Source: Flavobacteriales bacterium
GTDB lineage: Bacteria; Bacteroidota; Bacteroidia; Flavobacteriales_C; GCA-002722245
NCBI GenBank assembly: GCA_002722245.1
Contig: PBLA01000027.1
Location: forward strand, 1-64,000
Reading direction: 5' to 3'
DNA length: 64,000 nt
Position 1 is the first letter of the stretch; each line of letters opens with the position of its first letter. Under the pieces are notes generated by a model that saw nothing but the letters and a program-made list of their open reading frames with translations, did no database searches and was not told where the DNA came from. Shown one piece after another: positions 46,670 to 55,950 of this stretch. The position numbers and the translations under genes are program-made.

Positions 46670-47935
46670 TTGGAGACAATAGCATTTCATACGCGTGAAA
46701 TCCCCCAGTTTAGAGAGCGGCTTTTACTATTAACGCGCCAATACAATTACGCCACGATTCTTGATTCTAATGAATATCAAAATACGCCTTACAAGGAATA
46801 TGATCTTTTGGCTGGTTTTGGAGCAAAGTCAATAATACGATCTAATCGGTTTTATGAGTTAGCTGCGCTGATTAAAAAAGGTTCTTGGCTTTTTGGGTAT
46901 TTGAGTTATGATTTGAAAAACGAATTGGAATCCTTAAAAAGTGAAAATTACGATGGGTTAGAATTCTCAGATCTGTGTTTTTTTGAACCAGAAATCTTGG
47001 TGGAAGTTCAAAATAGTGTTGTTAAAATAACGGGTGAACACGCAAAAAACTTTAAAGAGTTAGTTTGTAATGTTAATGTCCGTTTTGAGCCTTTACAACA
47101 GGTGAATATAAAATCTAGAATAACGAAAGAAAAATATATAAAAAATGTTCTTCAGTTACTTTCTCATATTCAACTAGGTGATATTTTTGAAGTGAATTTC
47201 TGTCAAGAGTTTTATGCTGAAAATGTAGTGTGCAGTCCTGAAAGTATCTATGCTCTTTTAAATCAGAAATCGCCCGTGCCATTTGGTTCTTTTCTTAAGG
47301 TTGACCAAAAGTATTGTTTGGGAGCAAGCCCTGAACGATTTATAAAAAAGTCAAAATTAAAAGTGGTGAGTCAGCCTATCAAAGGGACGGTAAAAAGAGG
47401 ACGTACGATTACGGAAGACAACGAGGTTAAAAAAAGACTTTTATTAAGTGATAAAGAAAAGTCCGAAAATGTAATGATTGTTGATTTAGTAAGAAACGAT
47501 CTGAGTAGGTTTGCCAAGGAGGGAACAGTAAAAGTAGAGGAGTTATTCGGTGTTTATTCTTTTCCACAAGTTCATCAGATGATTAGTACCATTAGCTGTG
47601 AAGTGGATCAAGCTCTGTCTTCTGTTGAAATACTCAAAAATTCTTTTCCCATGGGAAGTATGACTGGAGCTCCAAAGGTTCGTGCTATGAAACTTATTGA
47701 GGAATATGAATCAACGAAAAGAGGATTGTATAGTGGAGCAATAGGTTACATAAAACCCAATGGAGATTTCGACTTTAATGTTGTTATTCGCAGTGTGCTT
47801 TACAATGAAAAATCGAAATATTTATCATTTATGGTTGGGGGAGCAATCACCAGTCAATCTCAACCTCAAGATGAATATGAGGAGTCTCTTCTCAAAGCAA
47901 AAGCTATCTTTGAAATTTTTGACGCAGTTCACTAA
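46670..47935 (+). CDS. pabB: Aminodeoxychorismate synthase component I
   Basis: PabB converts chorismate to 4-amino-4-deoxychorismate for folate synthesis. The 421 residues carry the motif VVSQPIKGTVKRGRTI, whose Lys in PIKGT distinguishes PabB from TrpE. IVDLVRNDLSRFAKEGTVKV, GSMTGAPKVRAMKLIEEYES and RGLYSGAIGYIKPNGDFDFN are also seen. The only possible start is TTG at 46670, directly after the hemH stop, because the frame is closed upstream. No pabA or pabC is in the window. Confidence 0.9.
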   Translation: METIAFHTREIPQFRERLLLLTRQYNYATILDSNEYQNTPYKEYDLLAGFGAKSIIRSNRFYELAALIKKGSWLFGYLSYDLKNELESLKSENYDGLEFSDLCFFEPEILVEVQNSVVKITGEHAKNFKELVCNVNVRFEPLQQVNIKSRITKEKYIKNVLQLLSHIQLGDIFEVNFCQEFYAENVVCSPESIYALLNQKSPVPFGSFLKVDQKYCLGASPERFIKKSKLKVVSQPIKGTVKRGRTITEDNEVKKRLLLSDKEKSENVMIVDLVRNDLSRFAKEGTVKVEELFGVYSFPQVHQMISTISCEVDQALSSVEILKNSFPMGSMTGAPKVRAMKLIEEYESTKRGLYSGAIGYIKPNGDFDFNVVIRSVLYNEKSKYLSFMVGGAITSQSQPQDEYEESLLKAKAIFEIFDAVH

Positions 47936-47968
47936 AAAGGTTGATCTTTTCAAGATGGTTAATAGGTT

Positions 47969-49252
47969 ATGTTAAAAAAAATAGAACAATTCATTCGAGA
48001 AGAATCATTAATTGATTCAAACGATAAAATACTCGTTGCGGTTAGTGGTGGACGTGATTCAATTGTCCTTCTTTTGTTGCTTCATCGTTTAAAGTTTTAT
48101 GTTGAGGTAGCCCATTGTAATTATCAGTTGAGGGCACATGCGTCAGAAGAAGACGAATCTTTTGTAAAAAAGTTATGTGATGAATTAAAGATTCCTTTTC
48201 ATGTTAAAAGGTTTCAAACGAGCGTATCGGCAAAAGAAGAAGGGGTCAGCATCCAAATGAAAGCAAGAGCGTTGCGATACTCATGGTTTAATGAGTTGTT
48301 AAAGACAAATAAATTATCCAAAATTGCAACAGCACACCATTTAGATGATCAACTGGAAACTATTCTGATTAATTTAACGCGGGGTACGGGATTAAAGGGG
48401 TTGAGAGGAATGAAGGTAAAACGTGATAATATTATTAGACCATTACTTTGTGTGACTAGAGATGAGATCAATGATTTTATTTATGCAAATCAAATTGCTT
48501 TTCGAGAAGATAATAGCAATGCGTCTACTAAATATCTGAGGAATAAAATTAGGCATCACGTAGTCCCTGTTTTAAAAGAGTTAAATCCATCGGTGTTTCA
48601 TGCTGTTCATAATACCACAAAACGAATAAAGGCAATTGAGGATAACTGGGAATTGCAGTATGCTGAATGGGTGAAAAATAGAACGTTCATTGGCTATGAA
48701 GATATTTATCCTTCTACACGTTCCTTTGTTCAACAATTTTTACGTTCAAAAGGATTTACTTACTCTGATATTGAAGATGCATTAAGTTCGCGAAAAAAAG
48801 GAAGGATATTCAGAGGGACAGATAATTTGATATTGGTTGCAAGTGATAAAGGTTTTGAGTTGTGTAGTGACATAGAATCGGATGAAAGGGTATATTTCTT
48901 TAATGAGGAGCTGCCTATTGATCTCAATTTAGAGGTTATGACTGCGCCTGTTGAAATTGAATCTTCACCCGATAAAGTATACATCAATGCCGATAAAATA
49001 AAAGGAAAACTTCGTGTTCGAAAATGGAAGAAAGGAGATTGGTTTATTCCTTTTGGTATGCAGGGGAAGCAAAAATTGAGTGATTATTTCATAAATAACA
49101 AGTTTAATATAAAGCAAAAAAAAGACGCCTGGTTACTGTGTGACGAAGAAAAAGTCGTTTGGATTATTGGTCATCGATTGGATAATAGGTGCAGAATTGA
49201 ATCAGGAACGAAAAATATTTTTGTTCTGGAATATGTTCATCAACCGGAGTAG
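47969..49252 (+). CDS. tilS: tRNA(Ile)-lysidine synthase
   Basis: TilS adds lysine to C34 of the CAU-anticodon tRNA-Ile so that it reads AUA codons. The 427 residues start with the PP-loop SGGRDS at 26-31. VEVAHCNYQLRAHASEEDE and TAHHLDDQLETILINLTRGT follow. The C-terminal domain contains VRKWKKGDWFIPFGMQGKQK and closes with IGHRLDNRCRIESGTK, both typical. It is 33 nt after pabB. Confidence 0.95.
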   Translation: MLKKIEQFIREESLIDSNDKILVAVSGGRDSIVLLLLLHRLKFYVEVAHCNYQLRAHASEEDESFVKKLCDELKIPFHVKRFQTSVSAKEEGVSIQMKARALRYSWFNELLKTNKLSKIATAHHLDDQLETILINLTRGTGLKGLRGMKVKRDNIIRPLLCVTRDEINDFIYANQIAFREDNSNASTKYLRNKIRHHVVPVLKELNPSVFHAVHNTTKRIKAIEDNWELQYAEWVKNRTFIGYEDIYPSTRSFVQQFLRSKGFTYSDIEDALSSRKKGRIFRGTDNLILVASDKGFELCSDIESDERVYFFNEELPIDLNLEVMTAPVEIESSPDKVYINADKIKGKLRVRKWKKGDWFIPFGMQGKQKLSDYFINNKFNIKQKKDAWLLCDEEKVVWIIGHRLDNRCRIESGTKNIFVLEYVHQPE

Positions 49253-49309
49253 GTGATTACTGAACATCAAAATTTGTATCTTTCCACACACAAGTTGGTT
49301 AATTTAATT

Positions 49310-49786
49310 ATGGAATTTGAGGAGAAGCAATATTTAGGGTATAATAAGTTCAATTTATTCATTCGGTTATTCATCGCCTTAGGAGCATTTGGTAGTTATT
49401 TTGTTTCTGAATCGAATGTCAAAGATGAAACAGCTGATTTATTTTTATTTATCGGTTTAGGAATTTTAGTGATCAGTCTCTTATCTTTTTTTGTTTTGCA
49501 TTTAAAAACTCAAATATTTGGAAATATTTTAGAACTCGATGGATTTTGGACGACTCGAAAAGTGAAAATTGATTTGAATAATATTGTGAAATGTGAAACA
49601 TTAAAGTATAGTAAAATGTTGTTTAATCGTCCTGTATATAATTTACATTTGAGAGGAAAAATAAAGTTTTTTACACATGGTAATTGGGCGGTAGAATTAA
49701 CAGATAAAGATGGGTTAAAATATAAGGTTGGTTCCCAGCGATATAAGGAATTAAATCAACTCATTAATCAAAAAATTACCAATTAA
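49310..49786 (+). CDS. Hypothetical membrane protein
   Basis: The 158-residue product from the ATG at 49310 has two hydrophobic spans (about 18-36, FIRLFIALGAFGSYFVS; and about 47-66, LFLFIGLGILVISLLSFFVL). A soluble domain of about 85 residues with beta-strand character follows. The longest ORF starts with a GTG at 49253 directly after tilS, but that gives an unlikely N-terminus. No family is recognised. Confidence 0.6.
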   Translation: MEFEEKQYLGYNKFNLFIRLFIALGAFGSYFVSESNVKDETADLFLFIGLGILVISLLSFFVLHLKTQIFGNILELDGFWTTRKVKIDLNNIVKCETLKYSKMLFNRPVYNLHLRGKIKFFTHGNWAVELTDKDGLKYKVGSQRYKELNQLINQKITN

Positions 49787-49835
49787 TTGGAACGATTTGT
49801 ATTTTTACCCCGTAGTTAACCAAAATTTTTGATAT

Positions 49836-50138
49836 ATGTCCCAATCAACAAGCACTCAACCAATAGAAATACCAAAAGAAGATCTTAAAAAAATCAAGTT
49901 TGGTGAAGATGATGTGCTCACTCAAAAGGAAGATATTTTTCAAAGAAAGGTTGACTTAAATAGAGCCTCTGCACTTGGTGCCCAAAGTAAATCAAACATA
50001 AAGATCTACTTTGAGGATGCTGAAGGGACAAAATATAAAGTCATTGCAACAGTTTGGGCAGCTACAGAGAAAAATGTAACGCTAAAAAAGGAAATAATGA
50101 TTCCTTTGCGATCGGTTTATAAAGTAGGGTTTTTCTAA
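49836..50138 (+). CDS. Conserved hypothetical protein
   Basis: The 100-residue soluble protein is not recognised by function. A flexible N-terminus (STSTQPIEIPKEDLKK) precedes a small domain that contains LNRASALGAQSKSNIKIYFE and TEKNVTLKKEIMIPLRSVYK. Similar short proteins occur in Bacteroidota, and the ending resembles a five-strand barrel. It lies 49 nt after the membrane protein and its stop overlaps a possible ATT start of the next gene. Confidence 0.65.
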   Translation: MSQSTSTQPIEIPKEDLKKIKFGEDDVLTQKEDIFQRKVDLNRASALGAQSKSNIKIYFEDAEGTKYKVIATVWAATEKNVTLKKEIMIPLRSVYKVGFF

Positions 50139-50176
50139 TTAAAACAACAAAAAATAATACATCAAATGCCGTCCTT

Positions 50177-50830
50177 TTGTATGTTTTTCTAGGCGGTGTT
50201 TTTATTGCCTTCTTGGTGGTTTGCAATCTTATTGCGAATAAATTTATCTCCGTTCAAACGCCCTTTAGGAAATCACCTTTTATTTTGTCCGCTGGTGTGC
50301 TTCCATACCCTATAACCTTTCTGCTTACTGATTTACTATCAGAGTTTTATGGCGTAAAAAAAACAGCTAAAATTATATTTACTGGTTTTATTGCATCCAT
50401 TTTTATTGTGGCTGTGCTTTATTTGGGAGGTTTATTTCCTGCGATAGACGGAAGTCCTGTTACCGATGGTGATTATGATCGTGTTTTTGGTAACTCCTGG
50501 CGAGTAATATCAGCTAGTATGATGGCGTACTTGTCTGCTCAATTTATTGATGTTTATCTGTATGAATTTTGGAAAAAGTTAACGAAAGGGAAAATGCTTT
50601 GGTTGCGTAACAACGGCTCCACAATATTTTCTCAGTTGTTTGATACGACTCTAGTTGTTCTTGTTCTTTTTTTGGGCGTTAAAACGTTGAGTGAAATTGG
50701 AAAACTGATACTTGATGGATGGACTTTTAAGGTGATTTGCGCTTTAATTGACACCCCAATTATTTATGTTTCTGTATTTTTGATTCGAAAATATTTTAAA
50801 CTCGCTCCTGGGGAGGAAATTCAGATTTAA
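50177..50830 (+). CDS. Queuosine precursor transporter, YhhQ/QPTR family
   Basis: This integral membrane protein imports a queuosine precursor such as preQ0 or preQ1 in characterised relatives. The 217 residues have about six spans. The family motifs VLPYPITFLLTDLLSEFYGV, ASMMAYLSAQFIDVYLYEFW and RNNGSTIFSQLFDTTLVVLV are present. The start is uncertain. TTG at 50177 is used here, but the frame is open upstream to 50123, and an ATT at 50138 would add IKTTKNNTSNAVL, a natural polar N-terminus. Confidence 0.85.
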   Translation: MYVFLGGVFIAFLVVCNLIANKFISVQTPFRKSPFILSAGVLPYPITFLLTDLLSEFYGVKKTAKIIFTGFIASIFIVAVLYLGGLFPAIDGSPVTDGDYDRVFGNSWRVISASMMAYLSAQFIDVYLYEFWKKLTKGKMLWLRNNGSTIFSQLFDTTLVVLVLFLGVKTLSEIGKLILDGWTFKVICALIDTPIIYVSVFLIRKYFKLAPGEEIQI

Positions 50831-50887
50831 TGTATTTTAACTTTTACTCGAGTTACTTTTATAGTTTGAGTTTGTTCAATTACTAGT

Positions 50888-52936
50888 ATGAAACGATATA
50901 TTGCTTTATTATTTATCATCTTCTTTTCGCTTGTTCTTAAAGCCCAGTTAGGTGATCTTGCTACGGTTGATTTTTTAATTCAACATGATAAAGAGGATCT
51001 TTATCAACTAACGTTTAAATTAAAATTAAAGGAAGGCGCGATCGTTTATGGAGATCCTGTAGAAGGAGCTATGATTTCACCTCCTGAATTGATTATAAAT
51101 ATAGATTCCTCCAATGCATTTCAGTTTACAGGTGATTGGATTAAACCTCCTTTTAAAACGAAATTTATTAAAGAATTTGAAGGCGATGTAAGTTATTATC
51201 AAGGAGAAGAGCTCATTATGACTCGGGCTTTAAAAGGCTTTAAAAAAGATTTTACTGTTTCAGGAAATTACCAAGCTCAAGTATGCGAGGAAGGAAGGTG
51301 TATTACTACACCTTATCCTAATCCTACGTTTTCAGTTTTGGTGGGTGAGGGGAAAAAAGATTTGACAATGCAATCGACAACTTTATCCTTGGAAAGGAAA
51401 GAGTCTTCAGGTAATCAGTGTGGTTATAATTTTTCAAAAGAAAAAAAAGAATTAAAAACATTCAATGGTTTGTCCATAGATGAAGGTCAAAATGAGTCTT
51501 ACTTTTGGTTTTTCATTTTTGCATTTGTGTCGGGATTAGTGGCTTTATTAACCCCATGTGTGTTTCCTATGATTCCTATGACAGTATCCTTTTTTTTAAA
51601 GGAATCTGAGAATAAATCGAAAGGAAAGTTTACCGCTTTGATTTTTGGTTTATCCATTATTGTAATATACATGTTAATTGGTTCTGTAATTAATTTAATT
51701 GCTGGTCCAGACGCTGCTAATTATATTGCTACACATTGGTTACCTAACCTATTGTTTTTTAGTGTGTTTTTGTTTTTTGCAGCTAGCTTTTTTGGCATGT
51801 TTGAACTCACTTTACCTAGTAATTGGGGGAATATTTCTGATCGAAAAGCAGAGAAAGGTGGTTTAGCGGGTGCTTTTTTTATGGCTCTTACATTATCAAT
51901 TGTATCATTTTCATGTACAGGTCCAATTGTAGGTAATGTTCTTGTTGAATCTGTAGCAACTGGTGGTATAAAACCACTCATAGGGATGTTTGGATTTAGT
52001 CTTGCATTTGCTTTACCGTTTACATTTTTCGCGTTTTTTCCTTCGTTACTAAATAAGTTGCCAAAGTCTGGAGGGTGGTTGAATTCGGTAAAAGTCGTTT
52101 TAGGATTTATTGAATTGGCACTTGCATTAAAATTTTTAAGCGTTGCAGATCAAACTGCCCATTGGAATATTCTTGACAGAGAAGTTTATATAGCGCTTTG
52201 GATTGCTATATTTTCTTTGATGACTTTATATCTTATTGGCAAAATAAAATTTGCTCATGATTCAGATCTTAAGTTTATCAAAGTACCCAGATTAATTGTT
52301 GCTATCGTGACTTTTGCATTTGTGGTATACTTATTGCCTGGAATGTGGGGAGCCCCACTTAAAGGATTAAGCGGGTATTTGCCACCAACCAGTACTATGG
52401 ATTTTAATATACCGCAATTAATACAAGGAAAAGGAGGAGTGATTTGTTCTGAATCTAATTATTCAGAAAAGCTACACTTACCTCATGGCATTCAAGGTTA
52501 TTTTGATTATGAGCAAGGAATGTGCTGTGCAAAAGAACAGAACAAACCTGTTTTTATTGATTTTACCGGTCATGGCTGCGTAAATTGCAGAAAAATTGAA
52601 GATGGTATTTGGAGTGATTCAGATATTCTACAACTTTTAAAAGAAGAGTTTGTTGTTATTTCATTGTACATTGATGAACACACAATTGATCTTCCTGTTT
52701 CTCAACAATATACTTCGGTTTTTGATGGAAATACTCAAATAAAAACCTTAGGCCAAAAAAATGCCGATATTCAGAAGTCTTGGTTTAATAAAATATCACA
52801 ACCTTATTATGTAACTTTTGATAATGATCAGAATTTATTAAATATTCCTATCGCCTTCCAGCAAGCAAGTGATAAGGTAAAATTTAGAAAATTTTTAATG
52901 AGCTCAATAGCGGCATACAAAAAACGCAATCCATGA
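50888..52936 (+). CDS. dsbD: DsbD-type thiol:disulfide interchange protein
   Basis: The protein carries electrons from cytosolic thioredoxin across the inner membrane to periplasmic thiol proteins. The 682 residues have a signal peptide and a periplasmic DsbD-alpha-like domain (about 25-160, with Cys pair CEEGRC). The eight-span membrane core has Cys in LTPCVFPMIPMTVSFF and SFSCTGPIVGNVLVES. A thioredoxin-like gamma domain closes the protein (FIDFTGHGCVNCRKIEDGIW). All three redox Cys pairs are present. It overlaps the next gene by 4 nt. Confidence 0.92.
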   Translation: MKRYIALLFIIFFSLVLKAQLGDLATVDFLIQHDKEDLYQLTFKLKLKEGAIVYGDPVEGAMISPPELIINIDSSNAFQFTGDWIKPPFKTKFIKEFEGDVSYYQGEELIMTRALKGFKKDFTVSGNYQAQVCEEGRCITTPYPNPTFSVLVGEGKKDLTMQSTTLSLERKESSGNQCGYNFSKEKKELKTFNGLSIDEGQNESYFWFFIFAFVSGLVALLTPCVFPMIPMTVSFFLKESENKSKGKFTALIFGLSIIVIYMLIGSVINLIAGPDAANYIATHWLPNLLFFSVFLFFAASFFGMFELTLPSNWGNISDRKAEKGGLAGAFFMALTLSIVSFSCTGPIVGNVLVESVATGGIKPLIGMFGFSLAFALPFTFFAFFPSLLNKLPKSGGWLNSVKVVLGFIELALALKFLSVADQTAHWNILDREVYIALWIAIFSLMTLYLIGKIKFAHDSDLKFIKVPRLIVAIVTFAFVVYLLPGMWGAPLKGLSGYLPPTSTMDFNIPQLIQGKGGVICSESNYSEKLHLPHGIQGYFDYEQGMCCAKEQNKPVFIDFTGHGCVNCRKIEDGIWSDSDILQLLKEEFVVISLYIDEHTIDLPVSQQYTSVFDGNTQIKTLGQKNADIQKSWFNKISQPYYVTFDNDQNLLNIPIAFQQASDKVKFRKFLMSSIAAYKKRNP

Positions 52937-53382
52937 AAAGAATAACTGCAATATTAGCTGCTTTACTGATTGTATGCTCTGTTAAAGGGCAGAATACAAA
53001 AGAGCCAGTAGCTATTCAATCAGAATCTTTAGTTTCGGGAGACACCTTAACTGTTGTTATTGATTTTAAAGTTGAAAATGATTGGATGGTTTATGATTCG
53101 CTTGGTGGAGAAGTTGGACCAATTCCTCTTTCGTTTACTTATGATGATTTGAAAGGACTTGAATTAATTAGTATTCATAAGCCAAAAACGAAACATAAGT
53201 TTGATGATATATTTGAAGTTGATCTTTGGTACTTCTTAAAAGAAGCCAAGTATGAACTTAAGTTCAAGATTTCAGATGCTAACGCGTATTCTGGAAGTAT
53301 TTCTGCAGAGTATATGAGTTGTAATTTGACTTCTGGTGTATGTTTACCACCGCAGATATTTGATTATACTATTTCCAAGTAG
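52933..53382 (+). CDS. Separate DsbD-alpha-like periplasmic protein
   Basis: The 149-residue protein has a signal peptide (about 1-19, ITAILAALLIVCSVKGQ) and a single immunoglobulin-like domain. The closing Cys pair in YMSCNLTSGVCLPPQIFDYT sits at the same place as the Cys pair of the N-terminal domain of the preceding DsbD protein. It is therefore probably a free-standing copy of the alpha domain that receives electrons from DsbD. The ATG overlaps the dsbD stop (ATGA). Confidence 0.75.
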   Translation: MKRITAILAALLIVCSVKGQNTKEPVAIQSESLVSGDTLTVVIDFKVENDWMVYDSLGGEVGPIPLSFTYDDLKGLELISIHKPKTKHKFDDIFEVDLWYFLKEAKYELKFKISDANAYSGSISAEYMSCNLTSGVCLPPQIFDYTISK

Positions 53383-53480
53383 TGTATATAATCCTAACTG
53401 AGTCACGTAAGGAACTTTAAGTATTAAATTAATTCGGTACCTGAAGATTTTTCGTTTACGCTATGGATTGAATTACTTGT

Positions 53481-53819
53481 TTAAAATAACTCCTCAACAT
53501 TTTGAGGTGGTCTTCCCAAAACAGCTTCATCTCCCTTTACCACAATTGGTCTCTCAATTAACTTTGGATTCTCAACCATAGCTTTAATCCATTCATCTTC
53601 CGATAAATTTTTGCCTTTATAGTTTTCCTTAAAAATAGCCTCACCTTTTCTAAGTAATTTATCAGCTGGAATACCAAGTTTCCTTAAAACATCTTTAAGT
53701 TCAGCTTCAGTTGGGGCATCTTCTAAGTATTTTACAATTTCAACTTCAATTCCAGCATCTTGGATAATTTGAAGTGTTTCTCTACTTTTTCTGCAACGAG
53801 GATTATGATATATTTTCAT
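53481..53819 (-). CDS. arsC: Glutaredoxin-type arsenate reductase family protein (ArsC/YfgD)
   Basis: The 112 residues from the ATG at 53819 carry the motif MKIYHNPRCRKSRETLQIIQ with active-site Cys9. The proline-rich closing segment RPIVVKGDEAVLGRPPQNVE is typical. It belongs to the ArsC/Spx superfamily branch that includes YfgD; arsenate reduction is the family function but not proven, as no other ars genes are near. It follows prfB after 4 nt on the same strand. A longer start at 53846 would overlap prfB. Confidence 0.85.
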   Translation of the reverse strand: MKIYHNPRCRKSRETLQIIQDAGIEVEIVKYLEDAPTEAELKDVLRKLGIPADKLLRKGEAIFKENYKGKNLSEDEWIKAMVENPKLIERPIVVKGDEAVLGRPPQNVEELF

Positions 53820-53823
53820 GTTT

Positions 53824-54921
53824 TTATTTTTGTCCAGACTTTCCAAATTCCATTAAATAAGACTTAATAAATGGCATTAAACCTCCATCCATGACAGTTC
53901 CAATATTTCCTGTTTCGTGCCCTGTTCTCACATCCTTGATTAATTTATATGGATGGAAAACGTAATTTCTAATTTGTGATCCCCATTCAATATTCATTTT
54001 TGATCCTTCGATTGCATCGATTTCTTTTTGACGCTCTCGCATTTCCAACTCATACAATTGAGATTTTAAAAGCTGCATTGCTTTTTCTTTATTCGCCAAT
54101 TGAGAACGAGATTCGGTATTTCTAATGATTATTCCTGATGGTTTATGGGTAAGTCGCACACCTGTTTCAACTTTATTTACGTTTTGTCCACCTGCACCAC
54201 CAGATCGAAATGTGTCCCATTCAATATCCGATGGAGGAACAACAATTTCAATAGTATCATCAATCACAGGGTAGGCATAGATAGAGGCGAAAGATGTATG
54301 ACGCTTGTTAGCGGAATCAAATGGTGATAAACGAACCAATCTATGCACACCATTTTCGCCCTTTAAATAACCATAGGCAAATTCTCCTTCAAATTCTAAG
54401 GTGCATGATTTGATTCCAGCAGTTTCGCCGTCTGTTAATTCAACCTCTCGTACTTTAAAACCGTTTTTTTCACCCCACATTATATACATTCGCATTAACA
54501 TTGATGCCCAGTCTTGCGATTCTGTTCCGCCCGCTCCAGAATTAATTTCTACAATGCAGTTGAGTGCATCTTCTTTCTCTCCTAACATGTTTTTTAATTC
54601 CAAATTTTCAAGAAGCTCTATAGCTTTGCTTTCTGCTTCGTCCACCTCTTCTTGCGTAGATTCCTCCAATTCCATAAACTCTCTTAGTACAGAGACATCA
54701 TCAAAGGCTGATTTTACTATTTCATATTCTTCAATCCATGTTTTTTTACCTTTGATCAACTTTAAAATTTGTTCAGCTTTTTTGGGATCATCCCAAAACT
54801 CAGGAGCTTGCGTTTTTTCTTCCTCCTCTTGAATTTCGATTGCCTTTTTGTCAAGTTCCAGATATCCTTTCAGCGCTTCGAGTCGATTTAGCAACTCTTT
54901 AAGTTGTTCAGCTGTTACCAT
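53824..54921 (-). CDS. prfB: Peptide chain release factor 2 (no frameshift)
   Basis: RF2 reads UAA and UGA and triggers peptide release. The 365 residues include the codon-recognition motif Ser199-Pro200-Phe201 and the catalytic Gly244-Gly245-Gln246 in [19 protein letters not shown]. In many bacteria prfB needs a +1 frameshift near codon 25, at a CTT TGA C site. Here the equivalent region reads GYLELDKK in one open frame (CTG GAA CTT GAC), with no UGA. The gene is followed by arsC after 4 nt. Confidence 0.96.
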   Translation of the reverse strand: MVTAEQLKELLNRLEALKGYLELDKKAIEIQEEEEKTQAPEFWDDPKKAEQILKLIKGKKTWIEEYEIVKSAFDDVSVLREFMELEESTQEEVDEAESKAIELLENLELKNMLGEKEDALNCIVEINSGAGGTESQDWASMLMRMYIMWGEKNGFKVREVELTDGETAGIKSCTLEFEGEFAYGYLKGENGVHRLVRLSPFDSANKRHTSFASIYAYPVIDDTIEIVVPPSDIEWDTFRSGGAGGQNVNKVETGVRLTHKPSGIIIRNTESRSQLANKEKAMQLLKSQLYELEMRERQKEIDAIEGSKMNIEWGSQIRNYVFHPYKLIKDVRTGHETGNIGTVMDGGLMPFIKSYLMEFGKSGQK

Positions 54922-54984
54922 TAGTTTATTTTTGTAGTATACAATGTGTAGACTCCCAAAAATACTTAATTCGATTCAGTTGTA

Positions 54985-55950
54985 ATGGCGAAATTGATAA
55001 AAACTAAACCGGAGGATTTATTGAATTTACAAAGTGGTGATTTTGCCCATTTTGTTGAGGACGGTATTGGAATTAATGATGTGAAAACCTTTGAACCTCG
55101 TCATCGCATGAATAACATTCATAAAACCATTAATGTTCGTGTTTTGAGGTTAACATTGAATACGGTGTTTTCCATTGCTGTTTTTGTTAGTGCAATTGTT
55201 ACGGGATTCTATCCACTTAGTCTTCTATTGTTTTTATCCCTCTTTGATTTAAGAAGTGTGCAAAGGATTGATCTGCCTTTGAATAAAAGTGATTTTATTC
55301 CGTATCGAAATATTGAAGAGGTGAAATTAATTAAAGGTAGATTAGGGTTTAATTATGCCCATATTATCATTGTAGATGATCAAGGAACAAAATCATTAAA
55401 AAAGATAAAACTTTACGATAGTAGGTCGGGTTGGGATAGAGCTGTTTTTTTATTTAGGAGGATAGGAAAATTAAATTACAATGAAAAACAGTTGAAGCCA
55501 ATTAATGATTTGCAAAGAATAACCGTTGGAAACGGTATTGAGTATGCCGTTGATGGCGATCAGCTGTTGATCGTTGAAAACAATCGATTTAATGAAGAAA
55601 GAATAGATCCATTTAAGTATTTTAGATTCGTAGCTCTGGTTGGGTTTATAGGTGTTTTTGGAGCCTCTTTAATCAAGATTTACAATATTGTTGTTAATCA
55701 TCAATATTATATTATCGATTTCATGGTTGTTCTATTTTTTATACTTCTTGCGCTCATCCCCTTAAGGTTTGTTCGAAAGACTAAACCGACTGTGCTAAAG
55801 AAAAGTGATGTGAAAGGTTTTCAGATTACAAAAAAGCGATTTATTATAAGAATAAGAGGTTGGAAAGGATTTACATTGCATGTTGAACATCATTTGAAGT
55901 TTTTTACCCAAGAAGGGATTAAGGAACTCAAGCAATTTTTAGAATCATGA
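54985..55950 (+). CDS. Hypothetical membrane protein upstream of DUF4286 gene
   Basis: The 321 residues are not recognised. A soluble N-terminus of about 50 residues is followed by two close hydrophobic spans (about 53-90, LNTVFSIAVFVSAIVTGFYP and on). A PH-like beta region (VKLIKGRLGFNYAHIIIVDD) comes next, then two more spans (about 212-255) and a final domain ending EGIKELKQFLES. It resembles bacterial PH-domain membrane proteins in layout. It overlaps the next gene by 4 nt and so forms an operon with it and rsmA. Confidence 0.65.
   Translation: MAKLIKTKPEDLLNLQSGDFAHFVEDGIGINDVKTFEPRHRMNNIHKTINVRVLRLTLNTVFSIAVFVSAIVTGFYPLSLLLFLSLFDLRSVQRIDLPLNKSDFIPYRNIEEVKLIKGRLGFNYAHIIIVDDQGTKSLKKIKLYDSRSGWDRAVFLFRRIGKLNYNEKQLKPINDLQRITVGNGIEYAVDGDQLLIVENNRFNEERIDPFKYFRFVALVGFIGVFGASLIKIYNIVVNHQYYIIDFMVVLFFILLALIPLRFVRKTKPTVLKKSDVKGFQITKKRFIIRIRGWKGFTLHVEHHLKFFTQEGIKELKQFLES

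Noticed and set aside
46670-46680. hemH-pabB fusion gene
   Set aside because: A real TAA stop separates them, and each part is a full-length enzyme.
54825-54921. A programmed +1 frameshift in prfB
   Set aside because: The frame is continuous through the usual site and contains no UGA; the first codons are a plausible N-terminus.
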